In this document: positions 1-5,694 of the stretch, one piece after another
Layout of the letters: the number at the start of each line of letters is the position of its first letter
Numbering within the stretch: the stretch's first letter is position 1
The notes under the pieces: model-generated
The model's database searches: none
What the model was told of the DNA's origin: nothing
What the model saw: only the letters and a program-made list of their open reading frames with translations
DNA from: Clostridia bacterium
GTDB taxonomy: Bacteria > Bacillota > Clostridia > Oscillospirales > Acutalibacteraceae
Assembly: GCA_024404125.1 (NCBI GenBank)
Contig: JAKSQL010000070.1
Location: 1 to 5,735 of the forward strand
DNA: 5,735 nt
Direction: 5' to 3'
Made by a program: the position numbers and the translations under genes

Positions 1-993
1 GCCGGGGCACATACAAAACGTATATACGCCTCTGCCGTTATCAAGGTGAACGGCAAGTTTGTAATCCGCCGCAGACAGTGCCTTATTATCTGCAAAATCG
101 CCGTACATCGCCTTGTTTATATCGCTTGCAAGGTGTTCTATTCTCACCCCCGCGGAAAACGGTTTTTGCTCCATATCGGCGCCGCTTTCATATAGCATTT
201 TAAAGGTTTCTCTCGCACTGTGACCGATAGCGAAAATTGCTATTTGGCACTCTACGGTATTCCCGTTTACAACAATGCCTTTTAAGCGGTTATCTTCGGT
301 AATAATGCCGTCCACTCTGCTGTTAAAATGCACCTCGCCACCAAGCTTGATAATATCGTTACGTAGATTTTTTACCACATCGCAGAGTATATCGGTGCCT
401 ATATGCGGTTTTGCATCGTAAAGTATATTCTCTTTAGCGCCGTATTTATAAAAACTTTCAAGCACAAACCGTATGCGGCTATCTTTTATGCCCGTATTCA
501 GTTTGCCGTCCGAAAAAGTACCTGCTCCGCCCTCGCCAAAGTGTACGTTTGAATTTTCGTTGAGTATTCCCGCAGTAAAAAATTTTTCTACGTCCTTTTT
601 TCTTGTATCAACGTCAGCACCGCGCTCATATACAACAGGACGCAGTCCCGCTTTGGCTAAAATAAGCGCCGCAAACATACCCGCAGGACCAAATCCTACT
701 ACAACGGGACGGTAAGCAACGGGTTTATCAACCGTTTTAAACTCATATTTCGGCATAATAAAAGGTGCCGCATTTTTAACTTTTTTAATTATCTTTTTCT
801 CGTCACACTTAACATTAAAGAGTACCGAGCAACAAAACTTTATGTCGATTTTCTTAATTACATCAACCGACTTTTTATAAAGTTTTACATCATAAATTAA
901 GTTTTGTTCTAACTTTAAAATGCGGGATACAATGGGCTTTAAGTTATCAAAATCGGTATCAAGCGGAAGATTAAGATTATTTACTATTATCAT
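1..993 (-). CDS. NAD(P)/FAD-dependent dehydrogenase, COG2509 type (partial, C-terminus off window)
   Basis: An open frame of 331 codons runs from an ATG at 993-991 to the window edge without a stop, so the C-terminal part is missing; the family is usually a little over 500 residues. An N-terminal region of about 90 residues without a clear motif precedes a Rossmann FAD-binding motif GFGPAG (residues 100-105), followed by the acidic end of the fold at VYERG (121-125). The family-typical GEGGAGTFSDGKL lies at 153-165, and AIGHSARET, near the second dinucleotide-binding segment, at 255-263. The last visible residues, VYTFCMCPG, are also characteristic. These are soluble flavoproteins of undefined substrate, so no reaction is assigned. 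The start codon overlaps the stop of the upstream flavoprotein gene (ATGA) and has AGGCGG about 7 bases before it, so it is the last visible gene of a translationally coupled operon. Confidence 0.88.
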   Translation of the reverse strand, partial: MIIVNNLNLPLDTDFDNLKPIVSRILKLEQNLIYDVKLYKKSVDVIKKIDIKFCCSVLFNVKCDEKKIIKKVKNAAPFIMPKYEFKTVDKPVAYRPVVVGFGPAGMFAALILAKAGLRPVVYERGADVDTRKKDVEKFFTAGILNENSNVHFGEGGAGTFSDGKLNTGIKDSRIRFVLESFYKYGAKENILYDAKPHIGTDILCDVVKNLRNDIIKLGGEVHFNSRVDGIITEDNRLKGIVVNGNTVECQIAIFAIGHSARETFKMLYESGADMEQKPFSAGVRIEHLASDINKAMYGDFADNKALSAADYKLAVHLDNGRGVYTFCMCPG

Positions 994-2240
994 AATTTAC
1001 CGCCTAAATATTTAATAATGCCGTCTGACGCGCACATAGCACTGCCAAACGCAAAGGTAAGGTTAAAGCCGCCGCAGTCACCGTAAACGTCAAGTATCTC
1101 GCCTGCGCAGAAAAGTCCCTTATCGGTTTTGGACATCATAGTAGTTTCGTCAAACTGCAAGGTGTCTATCCCGCCTGCCGTAACCTGAGAGTTTTCGTAT
1201 CCCGTATTCCCCGTTACCTTAAACCCGAATTTTTTAATTTTTGAAGCAACGTTTCTTAAATCGTTATCGTCAAGGTCCGAAACCTTACTGTTTAAAGTTA
1301 TATTGCATAATTTTAAGATTACCTGACCTACCCTTTTGTTGAGAAATCCCGTAAGAAATTCTTCATTATTGCGCAGTTTTAAAAACTCTTTTCTGCTTTT
1401 AAGCATATCAAAAAGAGTGTCAAATGCGGTTTCGGGGCACAAATCGAGATATATGTAATTCTGTGCCGAATAATTATGGATTTCGCCCGAAAGTTGAAGT
1501 ATGGGAGGACCTGAAAGACCGTAATCGCAAAACAGTACCTCGCCATATTCTTTTCTTATAACCTTATTATCGGTTTTAAGGGCTACGTCAGCATTTACCT
1601 TTATGCCTTTAAGTTGGCGTACTGTATCTGTTTCGGTTTTAAGCTGAACTATTGCGGGGTAGGTATTCACTGCTTTATATCCCATATTTTTAAGGATATT
1701 AAATCCCGTACCGTTACTGCCGAGTTTACTGCCGCCCGCAAACAGTCCCGTTGCGAATAATACCGTTTTTGAAAAATAAGTTTCGCCGCTTGCAGATACT
1801 TCAAAAATATTGCCGCTTTTTTTAACCTGCGTTACAGCAGTGTCGGTATAAGTTTCAACACCTGTTTCGTCACACTTAAAGCGCAAAGCATCTACAACCG
1901 AAGACGCCTGCAACGAATAGGGGTATGCCTTGCCGTTATCCTCATAAACAAAACAGACACCGAGCGCATTAAAGAAATCGGTTATCTTACCTACACCGTA
2001 ATTTTTAAGTATAAACTCGCAAAACTTTAAATTTTTCGAGTGATAGCGGTCAAGCGATATATTTTTATTTGTGATATTGCATCTGCCGTTTCCCGTTGTG
2101 ATAAGTTTTTTACCTACGCGTGATAACTGCTCCGCAACCGCTACCGATAACTGCGGATTTTCACTTTTTAAACTTATAGCACAGCAAAGTCCCGCCGCGC
2201 CGCCGCCTATTATAAAACAGTCAAAAATTTTTTTGTTCAA
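990..2240 (-). CDS. BaiN/HI0933 (YhiN) family NAD(P)/FAD-dependent oxidoreductase
   Basis: This is a complete 416-residue flavoprotein, the usual length for the family. Residues 9-17 carry the FAD-binding FIIGGGAAG. The signature GKKLITTGNGRCNITN is at 43-58, the segment GEVLFCDYGLSGPPILQLS at 233-251, QVTAGGI at 352-358, and the C-terminal FAD-contacting stretch GLFCAGEILDVYGDCGGF at 375-392. Known relatives include BaiN, linked to bile-acid 7-dehydroxylation, and aminoacetone oxidase-like proteins, but most members have no proven substrate and none is claimed here. The start is TTG at 2240-2238: an in-frame TGA lies three codons upstream, and any later start would cut into the FAD motif. 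AAGGA precedes it by about 9 bases. The TTG overlaps the TGA of the phosphatase gene (TTGA), and its own TGA overlaps the next ATG, so expression is probably coupled in both directions. No predicted membrane segment is seen. Confidence 0.93.
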   Translation of the reverse strand: MNKKIFDCFIIGGGAAGLCCAISLKSENPQLSVAVAEQLSRVGKKLITTGNGRCNITNKNISLDRYHSKNLKFCEFILKNYGVGKITDFFNALGVCFVYEDNGKAYPYSLQASSVVDALRFKCDETGVETYTDTAVTQVKKSGNIFEVSASGETYFSKTVLFATGLFAGGSKLGSNGTGFNILKNMGYKAVNTYPAIVQLKTETDTVRQLKGIKVNADVALKTDNKVIRKEYGEVLFCDYGLSGPPILQLSGEIHNYSAQNYIYLDLCPETAFDTLFDMLKSRKEFLKLRNNEEFLTGFLNKRVGQVILKLCNITLNSKVSDLDDNDLRNVASKIKKFGFKVTGNTGYENSQVTAGGIDTLQFDETTMMSKTDKGLFCAGEILDVYGDCGGFNLTFAFGSAMCASDGIIKYLGGKL

Positions 2241-2962
2241 TGACGCTCATCCTTATTTGAAAAAGTTTCACAAAATCTGCCCGAAAAAGACGGTTCTTCT
2301 CCTGCCGCATTCAGATGGGAAATATCTCCAAACCCTAAGCATCTGAAATATGCCGTTCCCTCTTCTCTTTCCTCACTTACTAAAGTTGTAACCGAGGAAG
2401 GAAGCGCAATAAAGCCCTGCCATAAAACAAGCGGTGACACACCTAAAATATGAGATAGCATTACACACTCAATACCAAAATGACAAAAGAGCACTACCGT
2501 ATCTGTATTTTCATTAGTAACTTTATAAACCGAGCCGTTTCTTTCGTATCCGTATTTTGCCATAAGTGCATCAAGTTTAACGCATACCTCGGTGTATTTT
2601 TCGCGTACGTCTCCGCTATTCATAACTTCGTTATCCAAAAAGCGGTCTTTATCGTAAAGTTCCGGGCAGTTTGTCCAATAAGACGGCAAATGGTCCCACG
2701 GTATACGTTTCTTTTTGGTGACGGGGTCAATGATATACCCCGGAAACTCCATAAGCCAATCAAGAATTTCCGCTTTTCTGTTCATTTTTTTAAGGGTCGG
2801 CTCGGCAGTTCTCCTCGCTCTGCCCAACGGAGAACAGTATATATCTTTAATATCAAGTTTTGAAATTCTTTCGGATAAAAGTTCTGCCTCAACAAAACCC
2901 TTTTCTGTTAAAGAATCTATTGAATAATCGGGGTCGCCGTGCCTTATAAAAATCATCTTCAT
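2237..2962 (-). CDS. Histidine phosphatase family protein
   Basis: This 241-residue protein is of the phosphoglycerate-mutase-like histidine phosphatase superfamily. The catalytic RHG motif is at residues 7-9, where His8 would be the phosphohistidine. The second conserved block SPLGRARRTA lies at 44-53, the acidic residue following the core helices is Glu72, and the second catalytic histidine is His161 in LFCHFG. It is somewhat longer than a minimal member, owing to a segment rich in aromatics, Pro and Lys at about 73-110 between Glu72 and the C-terminal half, which may form a lid over the substrate. The substrate cannot be told from sequence; phosphosugar, nucleotide or cofactor phosphates are all possible. 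ATG at 2962 is preferred over the ATG two codons later because GGTGAT sits at the ideal distance from the first. It is the first gene of the operon and overlaps the flavoprotein gene by 4 bases. Confidence 0.9.
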   Translation of the reverse strand: MKMIFIRHGDPDYSIDSLTEKGFVEAELLSERISKLDIKDIYCSPLGRARRTAEPTLKKMNRKAEILDWLMEFPGYIIDPVTKKKRIPWDHLPSYWTNCPELYDKDRFLDNEVMNSGDVREKYTEVCVKLDALMAKYGYERNGSVYKVTNENTDTVVLFCHFGIECVMLSHILGVSPLVLWQGFIALPSSVTTLVSEEREEGTAYFRCLGFGDISHLNAAGEEPSFSGRFCETFSNKDERH

Positions 2963-2987
2963 AATATCACCGAATTCCTTTTAAATA

Positions 2988-3016
2988 AATATAACACATA
3001 TTTTATTTTCTATCAA
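2988..3016 (-). promoter_or_regulatory. Sigma-A promoter for the phosphatase/flavoprotein operon
   Basis: Read on the minus strand there is TTGATA (3016-3011), a 17-base spacer, and TATATT (2993-2988), close to the vegetative consensus. Transcription would start near 2981, giving a leader of about 20 bases that still contains the ribosome-binding GGTGAT (2971-2966) before the ATG at 2962. No operator-like repeat was noticed here. Confidence 0.65.
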
Positions 3017-3022
3017 TAAAAA

Positions 3023-3051
3023 GAATATATTAAGTATTTTTGCCCATAATA
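3023..3051 (+). promoter_or_regulatory. Candidate sporulation (sigma-G/F-like) promoter of the M23 gene
   Basis: GAATA (3023-3027) and CATAATA (3045-3051) are separated by 17 bases. This fits the sigma-G-type pattern GHATR-N17/18-CATNHTA; sigma-F recognises related -35 elements. An ATATT at 3027-3031 could alternatively be read as part of a sigma-E -35 with a slightly short spacer. No good sigma-A promoter is seen on the plus strand in this gap, because the hexamer that would pair with the -10 is poor. Transcription would begin near 3058, giving a leader of roughly 29 bases carrying the AAGGGG ribosome-binding site. The region is AT-rich, so a chance match is possible. Confidence 0.45.
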
Positions 3052-3086
3052 TAAACGTCCAAAAAATTTATAAGGGGTAAAAAAAT

Positions 3087-3803
3087 ATGAAATATTCTCA
3101 AAATCCGAAATTCAGAGGTTCGCTTACTTTTTATACAGTTGTGGCGTGTTGCCTTGTGGCAATAGGCGGTGCCTCATACTTTGCGCTTTCAAAAGATAAG
3201 ACTTCGGTTAAAAACAACGTTTCAGATAATCAGTCATATAAAGCACCGTTAAGTTCATACAATAGTAACGGTACTCCCAAGAAAACCGAAAGCAAGGTTG
3301 AAAGCAAAACCGAGGCGAATAAAACGGTAAGTGACGTGCCGTACGAGGAAAGCAAAGTCGAGAGCAGTACAAATACACCTCCGGTGCAGGAAAAAGCGGC
3401 ATTTGTGCTTCCCGCAGAGGGAAAAATAATCAAAAACTACAGCGATACCGCGTTACAGTATTCCTCCACCTATAACGATATGCGACTTCATTTGGGCATT
3501 GATATTGCCTGCAAAAAGAATTCAAATATAAAAGCCGTAACCAACGGCACAGTAACCGCGGTAGAAAAGAGCGTTGAACTCGGAAACGTTATAACGGTAG
3601 ACCACGGCAGCGGTATTAAGGTAAAATATTGCGGACTTAAAGACGTTAAACTCAAAGCAGGTCAAAGTGTTAAAGCGGGAGATATTTTGGGACTTTGCGA
3701 TACCGTACCGAGCGAATGTGCGGACGAAGAGCATATCCACATTGAAGCATTTAAGGACGATAAGAGTGTTTCTCCCCTTGAAATAATAGGTCTTAATCAA
3801 TAA
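3087..3803 (+). CDS. spoIIQ: SpoIIQ-like membrane-anchored M23 (LytM) domain protein
   Basis: The 238-residue protein has a short basic cytoplasmic tail (1-11), one membrane span at about 13-34, a low-complexity Ser/Lys/Glu/Thr linker (38-105) and a C-terminal M23/LytM domain (about 107-235). Zinc-ligand positions are kept: His135 and Asp139 in HLGID, and His218 in HIHIE, with His216 as the first His of the HxH. The YxHL histidine used for catalysis in active LytM enzymes is replaced: the sequence reads YCGL (181-184), so hydrolase activity is doubtful. A short tail, single span, linker and YS-x-YSST segment before HxGID match SpoIIQ, the forespore protein that partners SpoIIIAH across the intermembrane space during engulfment. 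ATG at 3087 has AAGGGG 9 bases upstream. A sporulation-type promoter precedes it and a terminator follows, so it appears monocistronic. A general M23 protein is the alternative. Confidence 0.72.
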   Translation: MKYSQNPKFRGSLTFYTVVACCLVAIGGASYFALSKDKTSVKNNVSDNQSYKAPLSSYNSNGTPKKTESKVESKTEANKTVSDVPYEESKVESSTNTPPVQEKAAFVLPAEGKIIKNYSDTALQYSSTYNDMRLHLGIDIACKKNSNIKAVTNGTVTAVEKSVELGNVITVDHGSGIKVKYCGLKDVKLKAGQSVKAGDILGLCDTVPSECADEEHIHIEAFKDDKSVSPLEIIGLNQ

Positions 3804-3835
3804 AATCCTGCCCTCGAAAGTTGCGCTTAGGGGCC

Positions 3836-3876
3836 AAAAAACAAGTGCCGTAAATCTTTTATGCGGCACTTGTTTT
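3836..3876 (+). terminator. Intrinsic terminator after the M23 gene, probably bidirectional
   Basis: A perfect stem CAAGTGCCG (3842-3850) / CGGCACTTG (3864-3872) with a 13-base loop is flanked by AAAAAA before and TTTT after. The A/T flanks extend the stem to 13 pairs. A U-tract exists on the plus transcript, and a longer one on the minus transcript, so it can stop transcription in both directions. It lies 33 bases past the stop codon. Confidence 0.75.
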
Positions 3877-3877
3877 A
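3842..3877 (+). repeat. 36-base direct repeat, copy 1 (terminator hairpin)
   Basis: The 36 bases from the first C of the hairpin stem to the A after TTTT are identical to 4110-4145. Sequence on both sides differs between the two copies, so the repeated unit is just the hairpin plus its T-tract. Confidence 0.9.
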
Positions 3878-4109
3878 AACATTAGATAAACTATGTGGTT
3901 GACTGCTTTTGTGGCGGTCAGCCGCATTTTGTTTTTCCGGCGACACGTGCGGCGGAAAAACACATTTTAGGCGAAAATCGTCCGTTAAAGACGATTTTCA
4001 AGAGCACAGGGGTGGTATTGGCGGGGATAGAGTGCGTCTTAAAATCTTTGATTTTATATGCAAACGGCATCCCCGTCCAAGAGAGTGGCGATTTGCCGAC
4101 ACTCCAGAC
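3878..4109 (+). ncRNA. Highly structured intergenic element, candidate non-coding RNA
   Basis: This is the body of the 343-base gap (3804-4146) between two convergent genes. Five successive stem-loops can be read. H1: 3893-3906 with 3914-3927, 14 pairs including three U-G, 7-base loop. H2: 3930-3939 with 3953-3962, 10 pairs. H3: 3973-3982 with 3990-3999, 10 perfect pairs, loop CGTTAAA. H4: a long arm of 4020-4028/4069-4077, 4033-4037/4058-4062 and 4040-4046/4050-4056, with two G-U pairs. H5: 4083-4087/4100-4104. Every wobble is G-U on the plus strand and would be an A-C mismatch on the minus strand, which favours a plus-strand transcript. It is flanked by two identical terminator hairpins. 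No clear promoter of its own is visible, so it could be read-through RNA from the M23 gene or a dispersed repeat. I do not recognise an RNA family. Confidence 0.42.
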
Positions 4110-4145
4110 CAAGTGCCGTAAATCTTTTATGCGGCACTTGTTTTA
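4110..4145 (+). repeat. 36-base direct repeat, copy 2 (terminator hairpin)
   Basis: Identical in all 36 bases to 3842-3877, 268 bases downstream in the same orientation. It begins at the C after CCAGAC and ends 1 base short of the trmB stop codon region, so it sits directly between the structured element and the 3' end of trmB. Confidence 0.9.
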
Positions 4146-4146
4146 T
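4110..4146 (+). terminator. Second intrinsic terminator, plus-strand orientation
   Basis: It has the same CAAGTGCCG/CGGCACTTG stem (4110-4118 / 4132-4140), followed on the plus strand by TTTTATT. On the minus strand the hairpin comes 6 bases after the trmB stop but is followed by GTCTGG, not a U-tract, so it suits plus-strand transcripts better than trmB. Its natural role would be to end RNA coming through the structured element and protect trmB from antisense transcription. The mrp-trmB transcript may instead end at copy 1, which has a U-tract on the minus strand. Confidence 0.6.
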
Positions 4147-4821
4147 TTACTTATTTATGTATGCTTCAAGTCGGTAAATAGGCATACCGAGTTCTAAAAA
4201 ACGTTGTTCGTATTCGGTTACGATATTGCCCTCAAAATCACTGTTATGTAAATCAAGTGAAAGATTCTTAATGGCAAAAGAAGCATTTGAAAACTGTTCT
4301 ATCGAAAATTCAAAGAAATGCATATTATCGGTCTTTTGATGGATTTCGGCACCGTCAGCCATAATACGTTTATAAATTTTCAAAAAGTTTTCACTTGTAA
4401 GTCGGTGCGAAGCATATTTGTTTTTAGGAAACGGACACGAAAAGTTAAGAAAAATTCTATGAACACTTTTTTCTTTTATGTGCCGCTCGATATACTCAGC
4501 CGAACACTTTAAAAACTTAAGATTTTTAATACCCTGCGCTTTTGCGTTTTCGCAGGCGCTTACTATTACGTTTGACTCTTTTTCTACTGCCAAAAGGTTT
4601 ATTTCAGGGTGGGTCTTTGCGTATTCCGCCGCAAATTTGCCTTTGCCGCAACCTATTTCAAGGTAAAGCGGATTATCGTTTCCGAAAAACTTTTCTAAAT
4701 CTATATAATCTTTATTATTTATCGCAGTGTTGAAGTTTCTGTCCGAGCAGTCGCTTATATAAAGATAATCGCTTACATCGGAAAGTCGCTCTTCAAGATG
4801 CTTTTTCTTTCGCATTCTCAT
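4147..4821 (-). CDS. trmB: tRNA (guanine-N7-)-methyltransferase TrmB
   Basis: The 224-residue Rossmann-fold methyltransferase makes m7G, typically at position 46 of the tRNA variable loop, using S-adenosylmethionine. EIGCGKG (55-61) is the cofactor-binding motif I, with the acidic AVEKE (78-82) as the ribose-binding strand end. LNFSCPFPK (125-133) aligns with the family block usually written NFxDPWPK, followed by RLTS (140-143). QKTDN (162-166) and TEYEQRF (202-208) are the C-terminal tRNA/guanine-site signatures. The Asp of the DPWPK block is Cys here. ATG at 4821 overlaps the TGA of mrp (ATGA). The ribosome-binding site is weak (AAGAGA), so translation is probably coupled; an ATG at codon 3 is a minor alternative. 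The basic start (RMRKKKH) is typical of TrmB. Confidence 0.94.
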   Translation of the reverse strand: MRMRKKKHLEERLSDVSDYLYISDCSDRNFNTAINNKDYIDLEKFFGNDNPLYLEIGCGKGKFAAEYAKTHPEINLLAVEKESNVIVSACENAKAQGIKNLKFLKCSAEYIERHIKEKSVHRIFLNFSCPFPKNKYASHRLTSENFLKIYKRIMADGAEIHQKTDNMHFFEFSIEQFSNASFAIKNLSLDLHNSDFEGNIVTEYEQRFLELGMPIYRLEAYINK

Positions 4822-5648
4822 ACTTTTTTAATCTCTTGCGCTTTCTCTACCGCTTTTTCAAGATAGTTTTCTTTAACATTTTCAATATTGCCGTTATCGA
4901 CCATAGTTGAAAGTGAAAGGTCAATAGGCATTTTTGCGAGTAAATCAATGCCTATTTCTTTTGCAAGACTCTCGGTACCCGAGCCGAAAATACTAAACTC
5001 TTTACCGCAGTCGGGACATTTAACGTAACTCATATTCTCAACAAGGCCCAAAACGTTTATGTTCATCATTTTCGCCATATTGTATGCCTTTGTAACTATT
5101 AAAGATACAAGGTCCTGCGGAGAGGTTACGATTATTGCACCGTCAAGCGGTACGGTTTGGAAAACGGTAAGAGGAACGTCACCCGTTCCGGGAGGACAGT
5201 CAATAATAAGGTAATCAAGTTCACCCCAAATAACGTCCTGCCAGAACTGTTTTACCGCGCCCGCAATTACGGGACCGCGCCAAACCACCGGCGCATCGTG
5301 CTCTTTAAGCATCATATTTATAGACATTATCTTTATTCCGTTTTTGCTTTCGGCGGGCAGTATGCCGAGTTCGTGTTGCATAGCATTTTGATTTATGCCG
5401 AATGCTTTCGGTATTGAGGGGCCTGTGATATCGGCATCCAAAATGCCTACCTTATACCCTTTTTTGTTAAGTTCAACCGCTAAAAGCGAACTTACCGTCG
5501 ACTTACCTACACCGCCCTTGCCGCTTATTACGGCTATAACGTTTTTTATGGTATTATACTCGTTTGTTTGTTCTATAAAACTTTCTTTTTTTCTTGACTC
5601 GCAGTTACTTTGACAGTTACTGCAGTTGCCTGTACAGTTTTCACTCAT
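4818..5648 (-). CDS. mrp: Mrp/NBP35 (ApbC) family P-loop ATPase, Fe-S cluster carrier
   Basis: This 276-residue member of the MinD/Mrp deviant Walker-A ATPases assembles or carries [4Fe-4S] clusters for delivery to apo-proteins in the cytoplasm. GKGGVGKST (43-51) is the deviant Walker A with signature Lys44. DADITGPS (71-78) is switch I, IIDCPPGTGD (148-157) the Walker B/switch II region, and CPDC (211-214) the CxxC that binds a bridging cluster at the dimer interface. The N-terminus has four cysteines at 5, 9, 12 and 16 (Cx3Cx2Cx3C), recalling the N-terminal cluster of NBP35, and there is no DUF59/MIP18 domain in front. ATG at 5648 has GGTGAT at the right distance. It is the first gene of a two-gene operon, and its stop overlaps the trmB start. 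Confidence 0.94.
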   Translation of the reverse strand: MSENCTGNCSNCQSNCESRKKESFIEQTNEYNTIKNVIAVISGKGGVGKSTVSSLLAVELNKKGYKVGILDADITGPSIPKAFGINQNAMQHELGILPAESKNGIKIMSINMMLKEHDAPVVWRGPVIAGAVKQFWQDVIWGELDYLIIDCPPGTGDVPLTVFQTVPLDGAIIVTSPQDLVSLIVTKAYNMAKMMNINVLGLVENMSYVKCPDCGKEFSIFGSGTESLAKEIGIDLLAKMPIDLSLSTMVDNGNIENVKENYLEKAVEKAQEIKKV

Positions 5649-5650
5649 TT

Positions 5651-5667
5651 ATATCACCGAGTGATAT
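5651..5667. promoter_or_regulatory. Perfect inverted repeat at the mrp transcription start (possible operator)
   Basis: ATATCAC-CGA-GTGATAT is a perfect 7-base palindrome with a 3-base centre. It overlaps the last two bases of the mrp -10 box, spans the expected start of transcription (about 5659) and includes the GGTGAT ribosome-binding site. Its position suits a repressor site, but half of it is explained by the Shine-Dalgarno sequence, and the transcript would start inside it. Confidence 0.35.
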
Positions 5668-5694
5668 TATAACCCTGTAAGGTCTTAAAATCAA
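5666..5694 (-). promoter_or_regulatory. Sigma-A promoter of the mrp-trmB operon
   Basis: On the minus strand there is TTGATT (5694-5689), a 17-base spacer, and a perfect TATAAT (5671-5666). Transcription would start near 5659, leaving a very short leader of about 10 bases with GGTGAT in it. The -35 lies within a small TCAAC-ATTTA-GTTGA inverted repeat (5691-5705). Nothing else is recognisable between here and the window end. Confidence 0.75.

Noticed and set aside
473..715. An 80-codon plus-strand open frame opposite the partial dehydrogenase gene
   Set aside because: It lies wholly antisense to a frame with clear FAD-binding motifs and has no ribosome-binding site or recognisable protein features.
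2071..2863. Plus-strand open frames opposite the flavoprotein and phosphatase genes
   Set aside because: They are antisense shadows of two well-supported genes with catalytic motifs and good starts on the minus strand.
3522..3869. A 115-codon minus-strand open frame opposite the M23 domain
   Set aside because: It begins within the terminator hairpin and is antisense to the zinc-binding motifs of a well-supported gene.
4008..4025. AGGGGTGGTATTGGCG resembles a T-box (AGGGTGGTACCGCG)
   Set aside because: The ACCGCG half is not present, no Stem I features precede it, and no aminoacyl-tRNA synthetase or amino-acid gene follows on the plus strand; downstream is a terminator and the 3' end of trmB.
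3878..4109. Insertion sequence or MITE with terminal inverted repeats
   Set aside because: Apart from the self-complementary terminator hairpins there are no matching inverted ends, no short target duplication and no transposase fragment, so a transposon call is not supported.
3895..4197. A 100-codon plus-strand open frame (GTG start) across the structured intergenic region
   Set aside because: It has no ribosome-binding site, runs through the second terminator hairpin and ends antisense inside trmB. Its composition follows the RNA stems, and the overlapping 70-codon frame at 3909-4121 has the same problems.
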